Shown piece by piece: positions 1 to 11,603 of a stretch of DNA of 64,000 bases (position 1 is its first letter; each line of letters starts with the position of its first letter). The DNA comes from Cryoendolithus antarcticus (Eukaryota; Ascomycota; Dothideomycetes; Cladosporiales; Cladosporiaceae): NCBI GenBank assembly GCA_002077065.1, contig NAJO01000016.1, forward strand, positions 744,001 to 808,000, read 5' to 3'. The position numbers and the translations under genes are program-made. Below the pieces are notes generated by a model. The model was given only the letters and a program-made list of their open reading frames with translations. It ran no database searches and was not told the DNA's origin.

Positions 1-1082
1 CACACGCTGAGGCATTCGCATGCAGAAAGCGCATTGTGATATTTTTGCTATTGATGGAGATGCTCATGCAAATGTCGATGGCGGTGGGGACTCTTCGCGC
101 GACTTTGTCGAGTGCGGGAAGGAGCGAGCTAATCACGTGATCATCATCCGAGGTTGTTCCAGCCCCACCCGTTTCACGAACGACGATCTTCGACGCCATA
201 TACGTCGTACGACCTGTCGACCATGCTTCATGCGAAAGCCTTGTGGATCCCAGATCATTCACGTTGTGAAATTGAGTCACGGAATGTTGCGAAGTCCGGG
301 TGCGCGACTTCCAATTTCAGGGAGATCTTCACGGGTTTCGCGTCCAGCAGGATATAGAGGTCGCCCGCGGTGCGATACGAGCTTGATCGTTCACATCTTA
401 CTACTGCTGTAGTTCAAGAGACCAAGTCGAACAGCCCTGACCAATACTACACCAAGCTTCCGTCAATCTTGACGTTCGAGGCAAAGGTCGGCTCCGAGGT
501 GCACACCTGGTCTTGTTCCTTCGCGTTCTTTCTATCAACATTCTACCTGTAAATATATACTTAGATTTCCAACGACCGCAATGTGTGCCTCATGTAGCAG
601 TGCATATGGACCGCTTTCCCTGTCCCCTTTCTATTCGACCACCTTGTCAATGCTGCCATAGCATATCCCTCGATCGTCTATCCAGGACCCGACATAGCAT
701 GTACGAGCCGCACGATTCAGTACCGCAAAACTTTGCTGGGCCATGCCTTAGCGAATCTTGGAAGTAAATCCAGAGACGTTTGAGAGTAAGCAACGACTCC
801 AGGCAAAGTCGTGTTACCTATCCTGGAAGCTCATGCGTGTGACGTTGCTTCTTCATAACCGCCAGCAGACATCTCGCGCGTGTCTTTGTAGCGTGGCTAC
901 CTCTCAGGTCGATCGAGGTCGAAACATGATTGTCTTGAAACTTCTAGCCGGCTCGATCATCGGGCTGAGTAATCGCCGATGGCTGATTCAGCCTCGACAC
1001 AGTCTCTTGTCGAGGCAATGCATGTCAAGCCGTATGCTCGAGGTAAAGTCCGGTTGCATTGGTAGAAGACTAATCACTTAAC
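1..1082. other. Left-edge stretch with no recognisable gene
   Basis: Only short open frames are present on either strand (none above about 130 codons), and none has family motifs or a convincing splice structure. It is read as intergenic sequence beyond the 3' end of the transporter gene, which ends at 1083 on the minus strand. An unrecognised small gene cannot be excluded. Confidence 0.5.
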
Positions 1083-2823
1083 TCAATTCCCCGTGTAGGC
1101 ATACTTACTGTGCCGTCTGATCGCCGCGCCCTTGTAATAGAACACGAATGGGATCGCACAGCAAGCGAGTGCAAGAAAAGCCAGCAGGCTGCTAGCCCAC
1201 TGATATCCAAGTCGGTCGTACATCTGCGTGGTGAACAGCACTGTCGCTGCGCCCCAGAAGCTTCGCAAGCATGTTTTCGCAGCCAGCGCGCTCGCGGCTT
1301 GGTGTTGGTAGGAGTCGACCATGTAGTTGTTGGCGCTGTTGTAGAGGAAGATGAACCCGAAGCCGACAGGAAACCCACCAAGTGCCGGGCCAACCCAAGA
1401 GAGCGTGGGATACGAGGTCCAAGCGAAGATGAATAGCCCAATGGGGACGAACCAGCAACTGAGCATCATGGGGATCAGTCGGCACTCCGGTGGTGGCTTG
1501 CCATCGTGTTTCGCGACAAGGCTCAGGTAGTGCTTGTTTACCCACGGCGCGCAGCAAGCACTCAGCAGAACACCAACGGCAAGTGGTATGAACATAAGCC
1601 CTGTGATGCCTGCGCTGTAGCCCTTCCCTCCCTGGTAGACGATTGGGAAAGCGACGAAGAACATGTAGAGCAGACCATACAGGACTGACATGTAAAGCGA
1701 GATGAAGAACACAATCGGCTCAAGGAAGAGCAGTTGGAAGGGTCGGATCAGGAAGACTCGAAGTCGTTCTTTGAGTGGTCGAAGGTCGATATCTTGCTCG
1801 GTGACGTACTTCGAGTCGCCGGTATCCTTCCGCAACTTCTTTGCTCGTTTGGACAAGATAGTCGGGGCATATGTCTCCGGGACGGTGAAAGTCATGAGGA
1901 TGTAGATTGCTCCAGAAAGAATTAGCTGGATCCAGTACAGCCATCGCCAGCCAAGAGCATCAGACAAAAATCCGCCAACCAGAGGCCCGATCGCAGGCCC
2001 GATGAACGGCGCGGCAGAGAAGGCCGCCATGGGTACACCTCGCTCCTCACTCCTCCAGAGGTCTGCGAGAGTACCGCCCACCAAGGTCATGGGTGCAGAG
2101 AAAGCAATGCCATCGATAAAGCGGCAGACAAGCAGTGTGCCAATGTTCTTCGACAAGGCGCAAGGTATGATGAACACCACTGCGATCAGCAGCGTGCTTG
2201 CGTATATGATCCGTCGTCCAAGGATCTCGCTGAGTGGAGCGAACACCATGGGACCGACGCCGAAGCCAACGACCTACGTTCAAGTCAGCAGTGGCACCAC
2301 ATATCTAGCAGAAGGACGTTACACTTACGAATAGGGTGATCGTCAGTAAGGACACTTCGTCGATGACGCCGAACTCCTTTGATACCCCGACGAGATCCGC
2401 AGTGACCACTGCGCTGTTGAAGGCTACCACGAAGCAGGTAACGGCCACGACCATAGTACACCACCACTTGTACGCCTTCGACCAGTTCTTTGGATTCTCC
2501 TTGTCGTTCAACACGAAGGTGACGATGTCGTAGCGCTCAGTCTTGCCGGTCTTGTTCGATTGCACTTCACGCAGACGAAGTCCAGAAGGTGTCTCGGTAG
2601 TGAATTCTTGCATGTTCGCCTCAGTAGTCAACGTTCGGTACGGCAGATTGAGTATGTCGTATTCGTCGAAAGATAAATCGTTGCCATACGACTCCAGGGG
2701 CGTCGATGACCCTTTCTCTGCTTCTGAGATGTCGGATGAGCTCATTGCTGTTGGGCTGGAAGCTTGTGGGTAGTCTGTTGCTGCATGCGTGCCCGTAGGC
2801 GCAAGCGTATCCTTTACTGCCAT
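1083..2823 (-). CDS. MFS drug/polyamine:H+ antiporter (DHA1, TPO/FLU1 type)
   Basis: Twelve-helix major facilitator of about 561 residues, expected in the plasma membrane or vacuole, exporting drugs or polyamines by proton antiport. Two exons, complement(1083..2273 and 2329..2823). The 55-nt intron (GTAAGT..TAG) interrupts helix 2 and splicing restores the family motif [14 protein letters not shown] followed by GRR. The motif [10 protein letters not shown], the [11 protein letters not shown] segment of helix 5 and the PETYAP loop are typical of fungal DHA1 transporters. The first about 120 residues are a polar cytoplasmic tail containing [12 protein letters not shown]. The start at 2823 (MAVKD) is preferred over the ATG at 2880 because a TATATATA box lies at 2919-2926, too close to the upstream ATG. 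The substrate cannot be read from the sequence. Confidence 0.9.
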
Positions 2824-2918
2824 AGTGTGGGCAATAAGAGCTTTTGCAAAGACGAGAGATGTGGCGGATAGGAAAGCCAATTGGAGTTGATACTCACCAT
2901 TCCGATCATGTCTTTGTG

Positions 2919-2926
2919 TATATATA
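2919..2926 (-). promoter_or_regulatory. TATA box of the MFS transporter
   Basis: The octamer TATATATA lies about 95 nt upstream of the preferred ATG at 2823 on the minus strand, a usual fungal spacing. It also argues against the ATG at 2880 as the start. Confidence 0.45.
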
Positions 2927-3928
2927 CTTCACCGCTATCAATTGCGGCCGCCCAAGACCCGCCACAAATCGCACCCGGGCAAAGTGCCATGAGGTCGAGC
3001 AGGGCAAATGGCCGAAATCAAACGTCGCCGAGTGACATGCGCAGTAATTGGCTTGATCAGTCCACCTGATCCCATGCCGGACCTTCCAGCGCTGACTTCG
3101 CCGATGACATGACATTAATGGCTCGGCCGTTCGGCATGAGGACCGAGAAAGCTGCTGTAAAGGGAGCGGCTCAGTACTGTGATGTGCGTCTCGTGAGATG
3201 AGCTCAGGTAGTGGTTGCTCTTCGGAGCCAGGACCTATCGTCGCACTTCGGAGTGAACTCTGCACAGTTCAGTATGATCAGATAGACTTGTTGAACGTAC
3301 CGGCGTAACTCCTTCGCGTCGCAGTACATGGGAAGGACCGCGAGGCTCGAAGGAAAACGTCGAGTTGTCTGACATTGGGAATGCCGAATGACCCCGAGAG
3401 ATCCCCGCGACGTGGGTTTGAGCCGCCATGCTCCCACTACGCCTTCGATGATCTCTGGAACAGTCGGCATCACGTCCTACCTGTCCCGACATCTCAAAGG
3501 ATCTGTTGTTGGTCTGAAACAATGCGTTCTGCGATAGCGAATTATCGATGGTGAAGGGCATCCGACATGTGGTCATACCCCTGTAGAAAAACAGCCCGGA
3601 AATAAAGCAATAATTGCTCGACCGATAGTGAGGCTGAAGTCACAGACTCGTTCCATACAACCCATGTTCCGGGACGCCAACAGACCACCTGATTATCAGC
3701 TTTGGCGATGGCAACCTGACTGCTGAGATCTGCTACCTTGCGCTGACCGCACGAGATAGCCACTTATGCAAAGTACTTCGACCCACAGCACACAGTCGAT
3801 AAGTCGCGATCCGTGTTTCGATAGCGAGGGTCCTTCAAACTGTGCCTTGATCGAGCTACAATTTGCTCATACATCCGACTTTTGGAAGTATCCTCACGCT
3901 CCAGGATGAGTCCAGGTACAGCATAAAG
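2927..3928. other. Intergenic, divergent promoter region
   Basis: About 1 kb between the divergently transcribed MFS gene and the small membrane-protein gene. Short frames on the minus strand have no recognisable motif. It is likely to hold the two upstream control regions; no repeat or RNA gene was seen. Confidence 0.5.
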
Positions 3929-4856
3929 ATGTCAGAATTGTTCTCGGCTTTTGGCTATCCCGCTCGACTGATTGGACGTCTTCCGCTGCTGCCGCGGTAT
4001 CTATGGGCGGGCTCTTCCCTTTCGGCGAACAACGACTACGTTCTGCTGAGATATGGTCCAACGTACAAGCTACGTCCGTGGCTGCTGCTCGACACGAGCG
4101 AACTGGAAGTCATTGAGCGCCTGTTGAACGAGGGCAGCGATATTGACATTGTCGCTTTCCGGACCGCACATCTACTGACTGCGTCAAATTTGACTGTGGT
4201 GGTATGTTCCTGATTTCTACCACCAGCACATGCTACAACACAAGCACGAGGTACTGATACCCTTCTTCCAGGGAGGTCTTCTAGCCTCGGCAAGCAGTGC
4301 AATACTAACATTGCCATCCCTCGACAATGTGCACTATGCTGCTCGCGGCCTCTTCATACTGAGTCTCATGCTCAGCCTACTAAGTGTGTACTTCACCATT
4401 CTCCAACAACGCGTACTCAACAATCAGGATGCACATGCTCTCCGACTATGGCTCTGGGATAGCACGATCTACACCTTACCTACAGATCCAGAGCGGGTGC
4501 TGCGGCGCAGCTCCCTCAGCTCGAACATCTTACTTCAGAGTCCGTTCGAGCTACTCTCCATCTCCATAGCGCTGTTCCTTGGCGCACTAGGCTTCTACCT
4601 TGGCCTTGCATATGCTAGCAAGGTGCGGCTCAGCAAAGGTTCAGACAGTAATATCGCTGTCCTGATTGCTTTCATCGCGGCGACCTTCTTTTCACTCGCC
4701 GTCTTCGGGCAGTCATTGGGTCAGAAGGACCGAGAGATGGCCAAGTGCAGGCAGATCGAGAGCGATGGGCTGCAGGGATCTCGGGATCCGTCCGCAGACT
4801 TCGAGCATCCAGCTACGGAGTTCGCATATTCCAGAAAAGATCGCGAGCGTGCCTGA
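3929..4856 (+). CDS. Fungal membrane protein of unknown function
   Basis: Two exons, 3929..4201 and 4273..4856, with a 71-nt intron (GTATGT..TTCCAG) in phase 0; about 285 residues. The N-terminal ~90 residues are soluble and aromatic-rich (MSELFSAFGYPARL start). The splice junction lies in NLTVVV followed by GGLLASASSAI, which begins the first of about four hydrophobic segments; the others are GLFILSLMLSLLSVYF, LSISIALFLGALGFYL and IAVLIAFIAATFFSLAVF. The C-terminus is charged and cytosolic-looking. Hydrophobicity and the clean splice support a real gene, but I do not recognise the family. The first in-frame ATG at 3863 would add 22 residues; 3929 is chosen because the conserved-looking segment starts there. 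Confidence 0.75.
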
Positions 4857-5206
4857 GCATCAAGTGCGGCGACATAGCACCCGGCACCCGGCACCATGTC
4901 ATACGATTTACCGCCTTGTTATCGCCGAGATGACGCACGGATACGCAGACACGGGCTGGGGTCAGTCTGGCAAGCTGGCTGGTTCCAGAGACTGTGCTAG
5001 TTCGTGTAATATCTCAACTGCTCGCAAAAGTTCATCGACTGGATTGCTTCAACTACTGGTCACCAACGGAGGTGCCTGTATTAGACGATGCTGATGTTGC
5101 ACGTGAAACCACATTGCCAGTACTCTGAAAGGTATGTACACAAACGTCCCGAAACTCGCATACGCCAGACATCCACCAAGTACGAAAGCCGTCATCAACA
5201 TGCCCA
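4857..5206. other. Intergenic between convergent genes
   Basis: 350 nt between the convergent 3' ends of the membrane-protein gene and the secreted PAN-like gene. It is presumably both 3' untranslated regions; nothing else is visible. Confidence 0.5.
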
Positions 5207-6353
5207 CTACTGCACATCATTCGGGATCAACGGTAGCAACACGCCCACAGTGGTCAAGCTGTTCGGGCTACCACATCCGGTCTGGCCAGTCTTGAGGTAG
5301 CAGCTTCCGCTGCTCCCATCAGCCGGCGCATTGTACACCACAGCTCCGCAAGTCTGGTTGGTGCTAGCACCTAGGCCCTGGGCGTTGTAGTAAGCGCACT
5401 CATTCACGCAGTCGTTGAAGCTCTGGCAGCTTGGCGTGTACGGTGCTGGTGCCGAGGGACCACCAGCGTAGCAGAAGAAATTCTGGATGTCCTGGCCGGC
5501 GAAGTCGAGATTCGGGTAAACGCCGAAGACCTCCGTTGGCGCTGCGGGAGGGGCGAGCGTGGAGGTTGGGTTCGGGAGTACCGTGAAGGTGGAGGTGTAG
5601 AACTGGGTTCCGGAGTAGGTCGAGGTGTACGTCGTTGAGGTTATCGTCGAAGTGATTGTTGTCTTAGCGGTCACGGCGACTACCTTGGTGATCTGTGGCA
5701 GCTTGTCAGTTGACAACGATGAGATTCAGAACAATCAGGTGCAGAACTTACAGTGCTAGCGGTCAGAGTCGTAGTGCTCACCGACACGCTGGTTGGAGTG
5801 GGGATGTTCAGGCATGAGCAAGCCGAGGTGATCTTCGAGCCGATGAAGTTCTTGAGGCAGGTGGGCGTGCCGATAGCAGTCGTTGTCGGCTTACATGAAG
5901 TAGTAGGGCTGGTGCGCTTGACCTTAGCCGTCGGCGTGGGCGTGGTGTCCGCAGATGCAATGGACGTCGCTCCTAGGGCGCAGGTACTAGTCGTGCTGAC
6001 TGCTACAACGGGATACACCGTCGTGACGGTGGAGTAGTAGCTCGTCGCAAATGCAGTGACCTGAATCTCGTCAATACCTTTCACATGCGATCGGCTCGAA
6101 GCTGAGGACGTACGGTATCCGTGCTCTGCACGTTCGACGTGACGGTCGAGCAGGGCGGAGTTGATGTCTGCGTCAAAGTCTTCGTCACCGTGGGGATGTG
6201 CAGCAGACTGCTGCAGAATGGCGTAGCGACATTCTGCTGGCGCAGCACAGTGACGATGGTGTTGACAGCATTGCAGTCGAGGTTCGTCCGCTCGTCCAGA
6301 GGCGTCGCAAACGCAGCGGCCGCAAACAGCGATGCAAGGAGGAACTTGGCCAT
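5207..6353 (-). CDS. Secreted Thr/Ser-rich protein with C-terminal PAN/apple-like domain
   Basis: Three exons, complement(5207..5692, 5752..6060, 6114..6353), with introns of 59 and 53 nt, both phase 0; about 344 residues. The signal peptide is MAKFLLASLFAAAAFATP. A Thr/Ser/Val-rich middle section with repeated TSTxTST-type strings suggests heavy O-glycosylation and a cell-wall location. The last about 100 residues are Cys-rich (NFFCYAGG, SFNDCVNECAYYN, QTCGAVVYNAP, GSCYLKTG), the cysteine and aromatic pattern of fungal PAN/apple carbohydrate- or protein-binding modules. There is no GPI signal: the C-terminus is short and not strongly hydrophobic. A TATA-like box lies about 100 nt upstream. 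A role in wall structure or host/surface contact is an inference. Confidence 0.8.
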
Positions 6354-6455
6354 TGTGCTGAGTGATGAAGTTGCCCGGTGGAGATAGAGTCAACAGATCG
6401 ACACGGTGACGACAGAAGATGATAACTTAGCTCGTGGCAGGACAGGGAGATCTAC

Positions 6456-6462
6456 ATATATA
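6456..6462 (-). promoter_or_regulatory. TATA-like box of the PAN-like secreted protein
   Basis: An alternating TATATAT sequence on the minus strand about 105 nt upstream of the ATG at 6353. Spacing fits a core promoter; no other element is assigned. Confidence 0.35.
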
Positions 6463-7918
6463 CTCTGCAGGCACATGGATAGCGCCCACGCGCTGTCAGG
6501 TACGGAAGGCTATTGCTGGTCCAGACTGGGGACGGTATAGTGCGTGCAGCCTGTCGAGCCCGATCAAGCAATTGGAGAAGCCATTCAAGCACCATTGGAA
6601 CGTGCATGGACGCTTTTGCGGCTCGCTACTCGCTGGGGAAGCACTGGTAGAGCTGAACAACGGGACGTGACTATCGGAAGTGGCATTGCGTCGCGTGGAC
6701 CGAAGCGCCACAGCGGGTGCGTGGTACGGTACTGGCCGAGGGAGCAAGTCGCAGTGACGTTGGCAAGCGAGTGTATCCCAGCGGATGAGAGACATCGCTG
6801 GTGAACGCCATCGCAAACATGTCTTATCCCATACTTCCTCACCAGCTCCATGAAAGTGGTCAACGCGAGATGTTCTCGAGCCTCCCAAAGTCATTCTCGG
6901 GAGAGGAGATGAGGTCTCGAAAAAGCTCAAGCTTCGACACTAGAGCGAACTCGGCCACATCTTCTCGTCGCTCAGACCTATAGGTCAAGCCACTTCTGAA
7001 TTCGGAACCGATATCTTGGATGCATCACGTGACGATCGATTCAACACGAGCCTCAAGTGGGATACTGCGACCTCAAGGTCAGGCGCTCGCCGCAAAGTCT
7101 TCTTCGATAGACTCCACGTCTTCGAGCTGTACAGATCGCTCTAGAGGTCTAGACTACCGTCGACAACCACGCGAGGGAGCTTGGGGCTCCAAGAAACTCG
7201 TGCCTATCGATTCGATCTTTGACAACACTATCGTACCACGTTCATCGTGCGTAACAGTTCAACGGTATCTTCCATACTGCTTCTCCTCCCAATCCTTGTC
7301 TCGAAGCGTGACTTTTGTGCCTCCGTCACTCTACCTCCGCGACCTCCCGAACTCACGTGCTTGCCCCAGTGCAGTACACGATGCGCTGCCACCTGTCGGA
7401 ATCAACCTGTCCAAGCCCAGCACACTATGCGCTGCCACCTGCCGGATCAGCGGCCGATCAAAGATACGTCTGCTGAGCATCGACAGAATGCCGGACCGTT
7501 GTGGCGCACTCGGTTGTATTCGCCGACGACCTCGGGCATAACATAATGTAACCCAGGATGTGAAATCGCATCTGGTCTGCTTCCCAGTGATCTCCCGACC
7601 GATCTAGCTACCGATGAGGCCGCCACAGCAATGTAGCAGTCCATTGATTGCTATGCTTGTGGAGGCCGAAATCTGACCCACGGTAACGAGTCGCACCTGT
7701 CGCGTGCCAGCCTGCAATGCCAGACTCGGTGCTGTAGGCGCGTTCTAGCTGATAGAGGATCCTGCCGTGAGGTAGGAAAAGTGAAGATAGACGCTTCTGG
7801 CAGAGTCACTCCAGGCCTGAGAGACTGGGTTTGGGTCGACCAAAGGTGGTCTGTTCCAACGTTGTCCTTCGTTGGCATAATCTGCCACTGTCAATTGGCT
7901 CTCTTGTTGGCGTACGGC
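6463..7918. other. Intergenic region without recognisable gene
   Basis: About 1.45 kb with only unconvincing frames; the longest, 7020-7541 plus, is Ser/Arg-rich and lacks motifs. It includes a short imperfect direct repeat (separate entry). Downstream of the minus-strand FAD monooxygenase and upstream of the minus-strand PAN-like gene. Confidence 0.45.
7381..7449. repeat. Imperfect 20-nt direct repeat
   Basis: The sequence ATGCGCTGCCACCTG, then T or C, then CGGA occurs at 7381 and again at 7427, a 46-nt period. Two copies only, no coding context. A local duplication is the simplest reading. Confidence 0.5.
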
Positions 7919-9169
7919 TCACCATATGAGCTTGAACACAAAGAAGTAAGCATACACAATCGGTGTCAACACCAATCTCCCAAGCCAGCCAACCTCATCA
8001 CTGGCAGCCCGAAGGATATACCTCTCAATGCCATTCCTCGGGCTGTTCTCCACAAACATCATCGCACTCATCATGTCGTAAGTCAGCTGCGCAGTCTTCT
8101 CCATACGGACGAACATGTCATTCTCGAAGTCTCGAACATTAGCGTCGAGCTCCTCGGTTGAAGTGGACTTCAAGATCGCAGCAGCGAGTTCCAGACAGTC
8201 TTCCATGGCTAGGTTTACACCTTCCCCAGCGAAGGGCGTCATGGTGTGTGCAGCGTCTCCGATCAGTGTCACACCTTGCTTATGCGGCCATGAGTGCCCG
8301 ATCGGCAGCATGAACAGCTCGCGCGGCACAGCATCTCCCTCCGCCGCCTGAAGAAAAGCCTGAAGTCTCGGATCCCAGTCCGCGTACTCTTTCCGGCAGG
8401 CTGCTTTCGTCGCTCGCAGATCATCGACATCATAGCCACAAGTTTTCCGCCAGTCCTCGGATCGCAATCCAAATGCGTACACGTTGATGGCGCCATCGCC
8501 CTGCTGCTGCGCCATGATGTTCTTCCCATCTGACCATGCAAACAGAGAGCCGTGATTGACAAGATCGTACAGCTCCGGCTGCGTTGCCTTCGCGTCGGGG
8601 ATGTTGAACGCGTGGCCAGCGATGCCCGAGAAGAAGGGCTTGACGTCGGTGACGAAAGTGCGTGTTTTGCTCCAAGTGCCGTCTGCCCCGACAATGAGAT
8701 TGAAGATTCCTTCCGACGGCTGGTTGGCGAAGTGTACCGTCATCTGCCCGTCCACTTCCTCCACTCTCCGTACTTTATGTCCCCACCTTACAACGCCTTC
8801 ACCCAAGCTATCATACAACACCCTCCTCAACACGGGTCTGTCGATCTCCGGCCTCCCACCAACATTGCCTTTCTTCCCGGCGCCCATCGAGACGTAGCAA
8901 AGCAGCTTCTTATCAGCTAGCTCCATCGCCTCGCCATCGTAGCGTGCATGCTTGGTGAACTCGTCCCACAGCCCGGCTTCTCGCAGTGCGCGCTGGCCAG
9001 TACGCTCATGGAGGTCTAGGGTGCCGCCTTGAGAGCGGAAATCGGGGGCGGACTCGGCTTCGAAGACCGTGACGTCTATGGTGATTGAGGGGGAGGCTTT
9101 GTGGGCTAGAAGACGAGCGAGTAGACACCCGGCTGGTCCTGCGCCTATGATTGCTATTCTGAAGGGCAT
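7919..9169 (-). CDS. FAD-dependent monooxygenase (PHBH/TetX-like)
   Basis: Single exon, 416 residues from the ATG at 9169 (MPFRIAIIGAGPAG); the ATG six codons upstream would add a non-conserved MINTSN. Class A flavoprotein monooxygenase: NADPH-dependent hydroxylation or epoxidation of an aromatic or polyketide-like substrate. The N-terminal Rossmann motif is GAGPAGCLLARLLA (FAD ADP moiety), followed by QGGTLDLHERTGQRAL, typical of the TetX/urate-hydroxylase-like subgroup. The mid motif is VGADGTWSKTR (the DG motif), and the GD motif LIGDAAHTMTPFAGEG with NLAMED is near residue 300-325. The C-terminus is hydrophobic (YAYFFVFKLIW) and may touch a membrane. Not embedded in a visible biosynthetic cluster; the substrate is unknown. 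Confidence 0.9.
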   Translation of the reverse strand: MPFRIAIIGAGPAGCLLARLLAHKASPSITIDVTVFEAESAPDFRSQGGTLDLHERTGQRALREAGLWDEFTKHARYDGEAMELADKKLLCYVSMGAGKKGNVGGRPEIDRPVLRRVLYDSLGEGVVRWGHKVRRVEEVDGQMTVHFANQPSEGIFNLIVGADGTWSKTRTFVTDVKPFFSGIAGHAFNIPDAKATQPELYDLVNHGSLFAWSDGKNIMAQQQGDGAINVYAFGLRSEDWRKTCGYDVDDLRATKAACRKEYADWDPRLQAFLQAAEGDAVPRELFMLPIGHSWPHKQGVTLIGDAAHTMTPFAGEGVNLAMEDCLELAAAILKSTSTEELDANVRDFENDMFVRMEKTAQLTYDMMSAMMFVENSPRNGIERYILRAASDEVGWLGRLVLTPIVYAYFFVFKLIW

Positions 9170-9728
9170 GTTGCTGGTATTGATCAAGGGGGTCGAGCGT
9201 AGCTAAGATATGAGGGAGAGATATGGAGACAGAAAAGCGGTTTACCTTGCTGCTACTTATCTCCTGCTCGCGTCCAGCACTACGGCTGTTCGCGATTGTG
9301 CTCGCATATCCCAAGTGTTCGTGATGCTCGAGAGGATGCAAGTAACGAATAATGAGCTCCAGAATTGGCGAACGTCCGTCGCTCATTAGCGGCGAAGGCC
9401 CTTCGGCCGAGCTTTTGTAGTCCGTTCCCGTGCGAGAACGTCGCCAAAAGAACGGCCGCGGAGACTTCACTCTTGTCATGGAATATGCAATGTATCAACT
9501 CACCATTGCGAGCCTCGACGGGGGTCCTTGGCGAATCGAGAACATGATCGCTCGTGTCTGCCACTCACAGACATGTCACTCTTGGACGGCCATCGAATAA
9601 CTATTAATGTAATTGCACAGCCGCTTGCGCACTGAAGAGTCAGAACACGACTGGGAGCTAGCAGCTGCACACTTTGAGGTATACATGGCAGGTACTGCGC
9701 TCCACGCTTCTCATTCCGTTCCTCTCTC
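9170..9728. other. Divergent intergenic region
   Basis: 560 nt between the divergent starts of the FAD monooxygenase and the F-box-like gene. No conserved open frame. A pyrimidine-rich stretch precedes the plus-strand ATG. Confidence 0.45.
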
Positions 9729-10430
9729 ATGGCATTCCCCTTCGACTTCCACCCATACCCCTCCTTCCCCTTCCTCTCCCTCCCCCACGACCTCCGGCTG
9801 AAGCTTTACCACACGATCTTCACCTCCTCCAACCTCTACCCAACCTACACCCAGCCACGCCACCAGATCCGCCCAGTGGAGCCGGCCATAACCCGCACTT
9901 CTGCACTCCTCCGCGCCGAAGCCCTACCCTTCTTCTACAACCTCTACCTCCTCCCCATAAACATCCTTGCCTTCACCTCCCCCAAACACTCCCACCTAAT
10001 CTTCTCCACCGGCTCCCCCTGGTACCACTCCCTCCCCGCCCCAAAGCTCCACCAAATTCGCAATATCCACATAACAGCTACCCTCGGCTTCTGGCCCCAA
10101 TCCTGCTCCCACCCTCACCGCAAAATCTCCGGCCGGAGAGTCTATCTAGACGTCTACATTCGCTTCTACACTAACGTTGCGGGGAAGCGGACTTACAGTC
10201 TGCGAGTTGAGAGGGAGGAGGGTAAAGGGCCGAGTGTGTGGGGTGCGGCGAGGGGGTTGCCTGTTCGTACTGAGGCGCAGATCGAGATGGTGGTGGGCAA
10301 TGCGGTGGCGTGGGTGAGGGATGTGTGCGATGTGTTGGTTAGGGACGGGATGTTTGGGGAGTGGACGGCTGGGGATTTGGAGCAGCTTGGGGAGTGGGAG
10401 GGGGTTGTGGTGAAGGGTGGTGCTACGTAG
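9729..10430 (+). CDS. F-box-like / 2EXR-type fungal protein
   Basis: Single exon, 233 residues. The N-terminus carries the pattern FLSLPHDLRLKLYHTIF, followed by PAITRTSALLRAEALPFFY. Both are hallmarks of the large, fast-evolving family of fungal F-box-like or 2EXR proteins: a degenerate F-box helix, then the 'took up with the ancients, return to Y' signature around LRAEAL. The rest is variable, with a central YLDVYIRFYTN strand segment. Such proteins may recruit substrates to SCF ubiquitin ligases, but most are uncharacterised. Strong codon bias towards C in the first half (poly-CCxCC strings) shifts to G-rich in the second half, as also seen in the neighbouring cupin and GPI11 genes. Confidence 0.7.
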   Translation: MAFPFDFHPYPSFPFLSLPHDLRLKLYHTIFTSSNLYPTYTQPRHQIRPVEPAITRTSALLRAEALPFFYNLYLLPINILAFTSPKHSHLIFSTGSPWYHSLPAPKLHQIRNIHITATLGFWPQSCSHPHRKISGRRVYLDVYIRFYTNVAGKRTYSLRVEREEGKGPSVWGAARGLPVRTEAQIEMVVGNAVAWVRDVCDVLVRDGMFGEWTAGDLEQLGEWEGVVVKGGAT

Positions 10431-10633
10431 AAGACGGAGGATGAAAGACGGTTGCTGAACTTTACAGTCATTGCAGAGTTGGTTCGATTTTGTGGCCAAG
10501 TTGACAGACCTCAGCGAAACACAAGCATTCCCTCACGATCGCCTTCCAGCCAGCTCAAAGCACCACCCATCAGCCAACTCACCACACGCCCTCGCGACCT
10601 CCGCCGTTTCCCCAAACCCTCGCGATCGACCCC

Positions 10634-10993
10634 TCACTTCCCAAACACATCCTCCGCCCCCCTCCCAAACTCCACAAACACACACTCCTCACTCCCAACA
10701 CACCACGCATCATGCCCCGGCGGCACAACAAACACATCGCCCTCCTTGAGACCCTCCTCCGTCCCATCATCCATCTTGATCCCCAGCTCGCCTTTCAATA
10801 TGTATCCTACATGGCCCTTCTGGCAGGAGTCGGTGCCTTGCTTAGGTTTGAGATCGCGGGACCAGGAGCCGCCGGGTGCGATTGTGACGTGGGAGGCTGT
10901 GAGGGAGGAGAGGGATGCGGTGCGGAGGGAGATGGCGCCGAGAGTGGTGGGAGGGGAGGTGGAGAGGGGGTGGGATTGGAGAGGAGGGGGCAT
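10634..10993 (-). CDS. Small cupin-fold protein
   Basis: Single exon, 119 residues. A single conserved beta-barrel cupin domain: motif 1 is recognisable in ASHVTIAPGGSWSRDLKP and QKGHVGYILKGELGI, and motif 2 in EGDVFVVPPGHDAWCVG. Cupins of this size bind a metal through His/Glu residues; here HVGYILKGE and PPGHDAW supply candidate ligands, though the full HxH pair of motif 1 is not evident. The short length matches stand-alone fungal cupin_2 proteins with ethanolamine-utilisation-type or unknown roles. It lies convergent with the F-box-like gene and divergent from GPI11. Confidence 0.8.
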   Translation of the reverse strand: MPPPLQSHPLSTSPPTTLGAISLRTASLSSLTASHVTIAPGGSWSRDLKPKQGTDSCQKGHVGYILKGELGIKMDDGTEEGLKEGDVFVVPPGHDAWCVGSEECVFVEFGRGAEDVFGK

Positions 10994-11603
10994 GCTGGAG
11001 GAGTTGATGTGTGATAGGGTAGGGATCGAAATTCTTGGACAGCTCTGCTGAGACGGAGCGAAGGGAGGACGACTGCAGCTGTAGCTTTCGCGAGGGAATT
11101 GAGGGAGATGGCGATTGAAAAGTACATGTACCTGGCCGTGCGAGCTTCAAGATGCCTCTGAATCTACTAAAGTGGAGTGACTGCATGAGCTGAACAACTG
11201 GATCAGACCATGCAATTCTTGAACGAGGCTTTGAAAGCTATGAGCGTTCTCATGAGCTGGCTCAGCTGATCTCGAGGTGGTGCCACATCTGGGGAAGCTG
11301 TTCTGTGGAAGCAGGTCGAGCAGGACAGGTTCTAGATTCGGCTCCGTGGTCGTCGAATAAGTGGCAGAGGACCCTGTCAAGCGAGCCCTTGACTCGACTC
11401 GTGGGCAGGTCTCTGTTGTGGACATCACGTTATGTTCCAGATATTGCTGTAGAGGGATGAGAGGGGAAGGACGGAGAGCTGTCGCAATTGTCGAGGTCAA
11501 GTACCCTTAAGTCCGGAACACGGCGTTCAGCAACGCGACTCGACACCACTGTTCCAATAGCAATGCTCTTTCTTGAAGGCAAATCGTCCACTCCTACTTC
11601 GCA
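10994..11603. other. Divergent promoter region, cupin and GPI11
   Basis: 610 nt between the starts of the minus-strand cupin and plus-strand GPI11. No supported frame; short minus-strand frames here have no motif. Confidence 0.45.

Noticed and set aside
7919..11603. Secondary-metabolite cluster around the FAD monooxygenase and cupin
   Set aside because: No backbone enzyme (polyketide synthase, peptide synthetase, terpene synthase) or cluster regulator is nearby; the MFS gene is 5 kb away with unrelated genes between.
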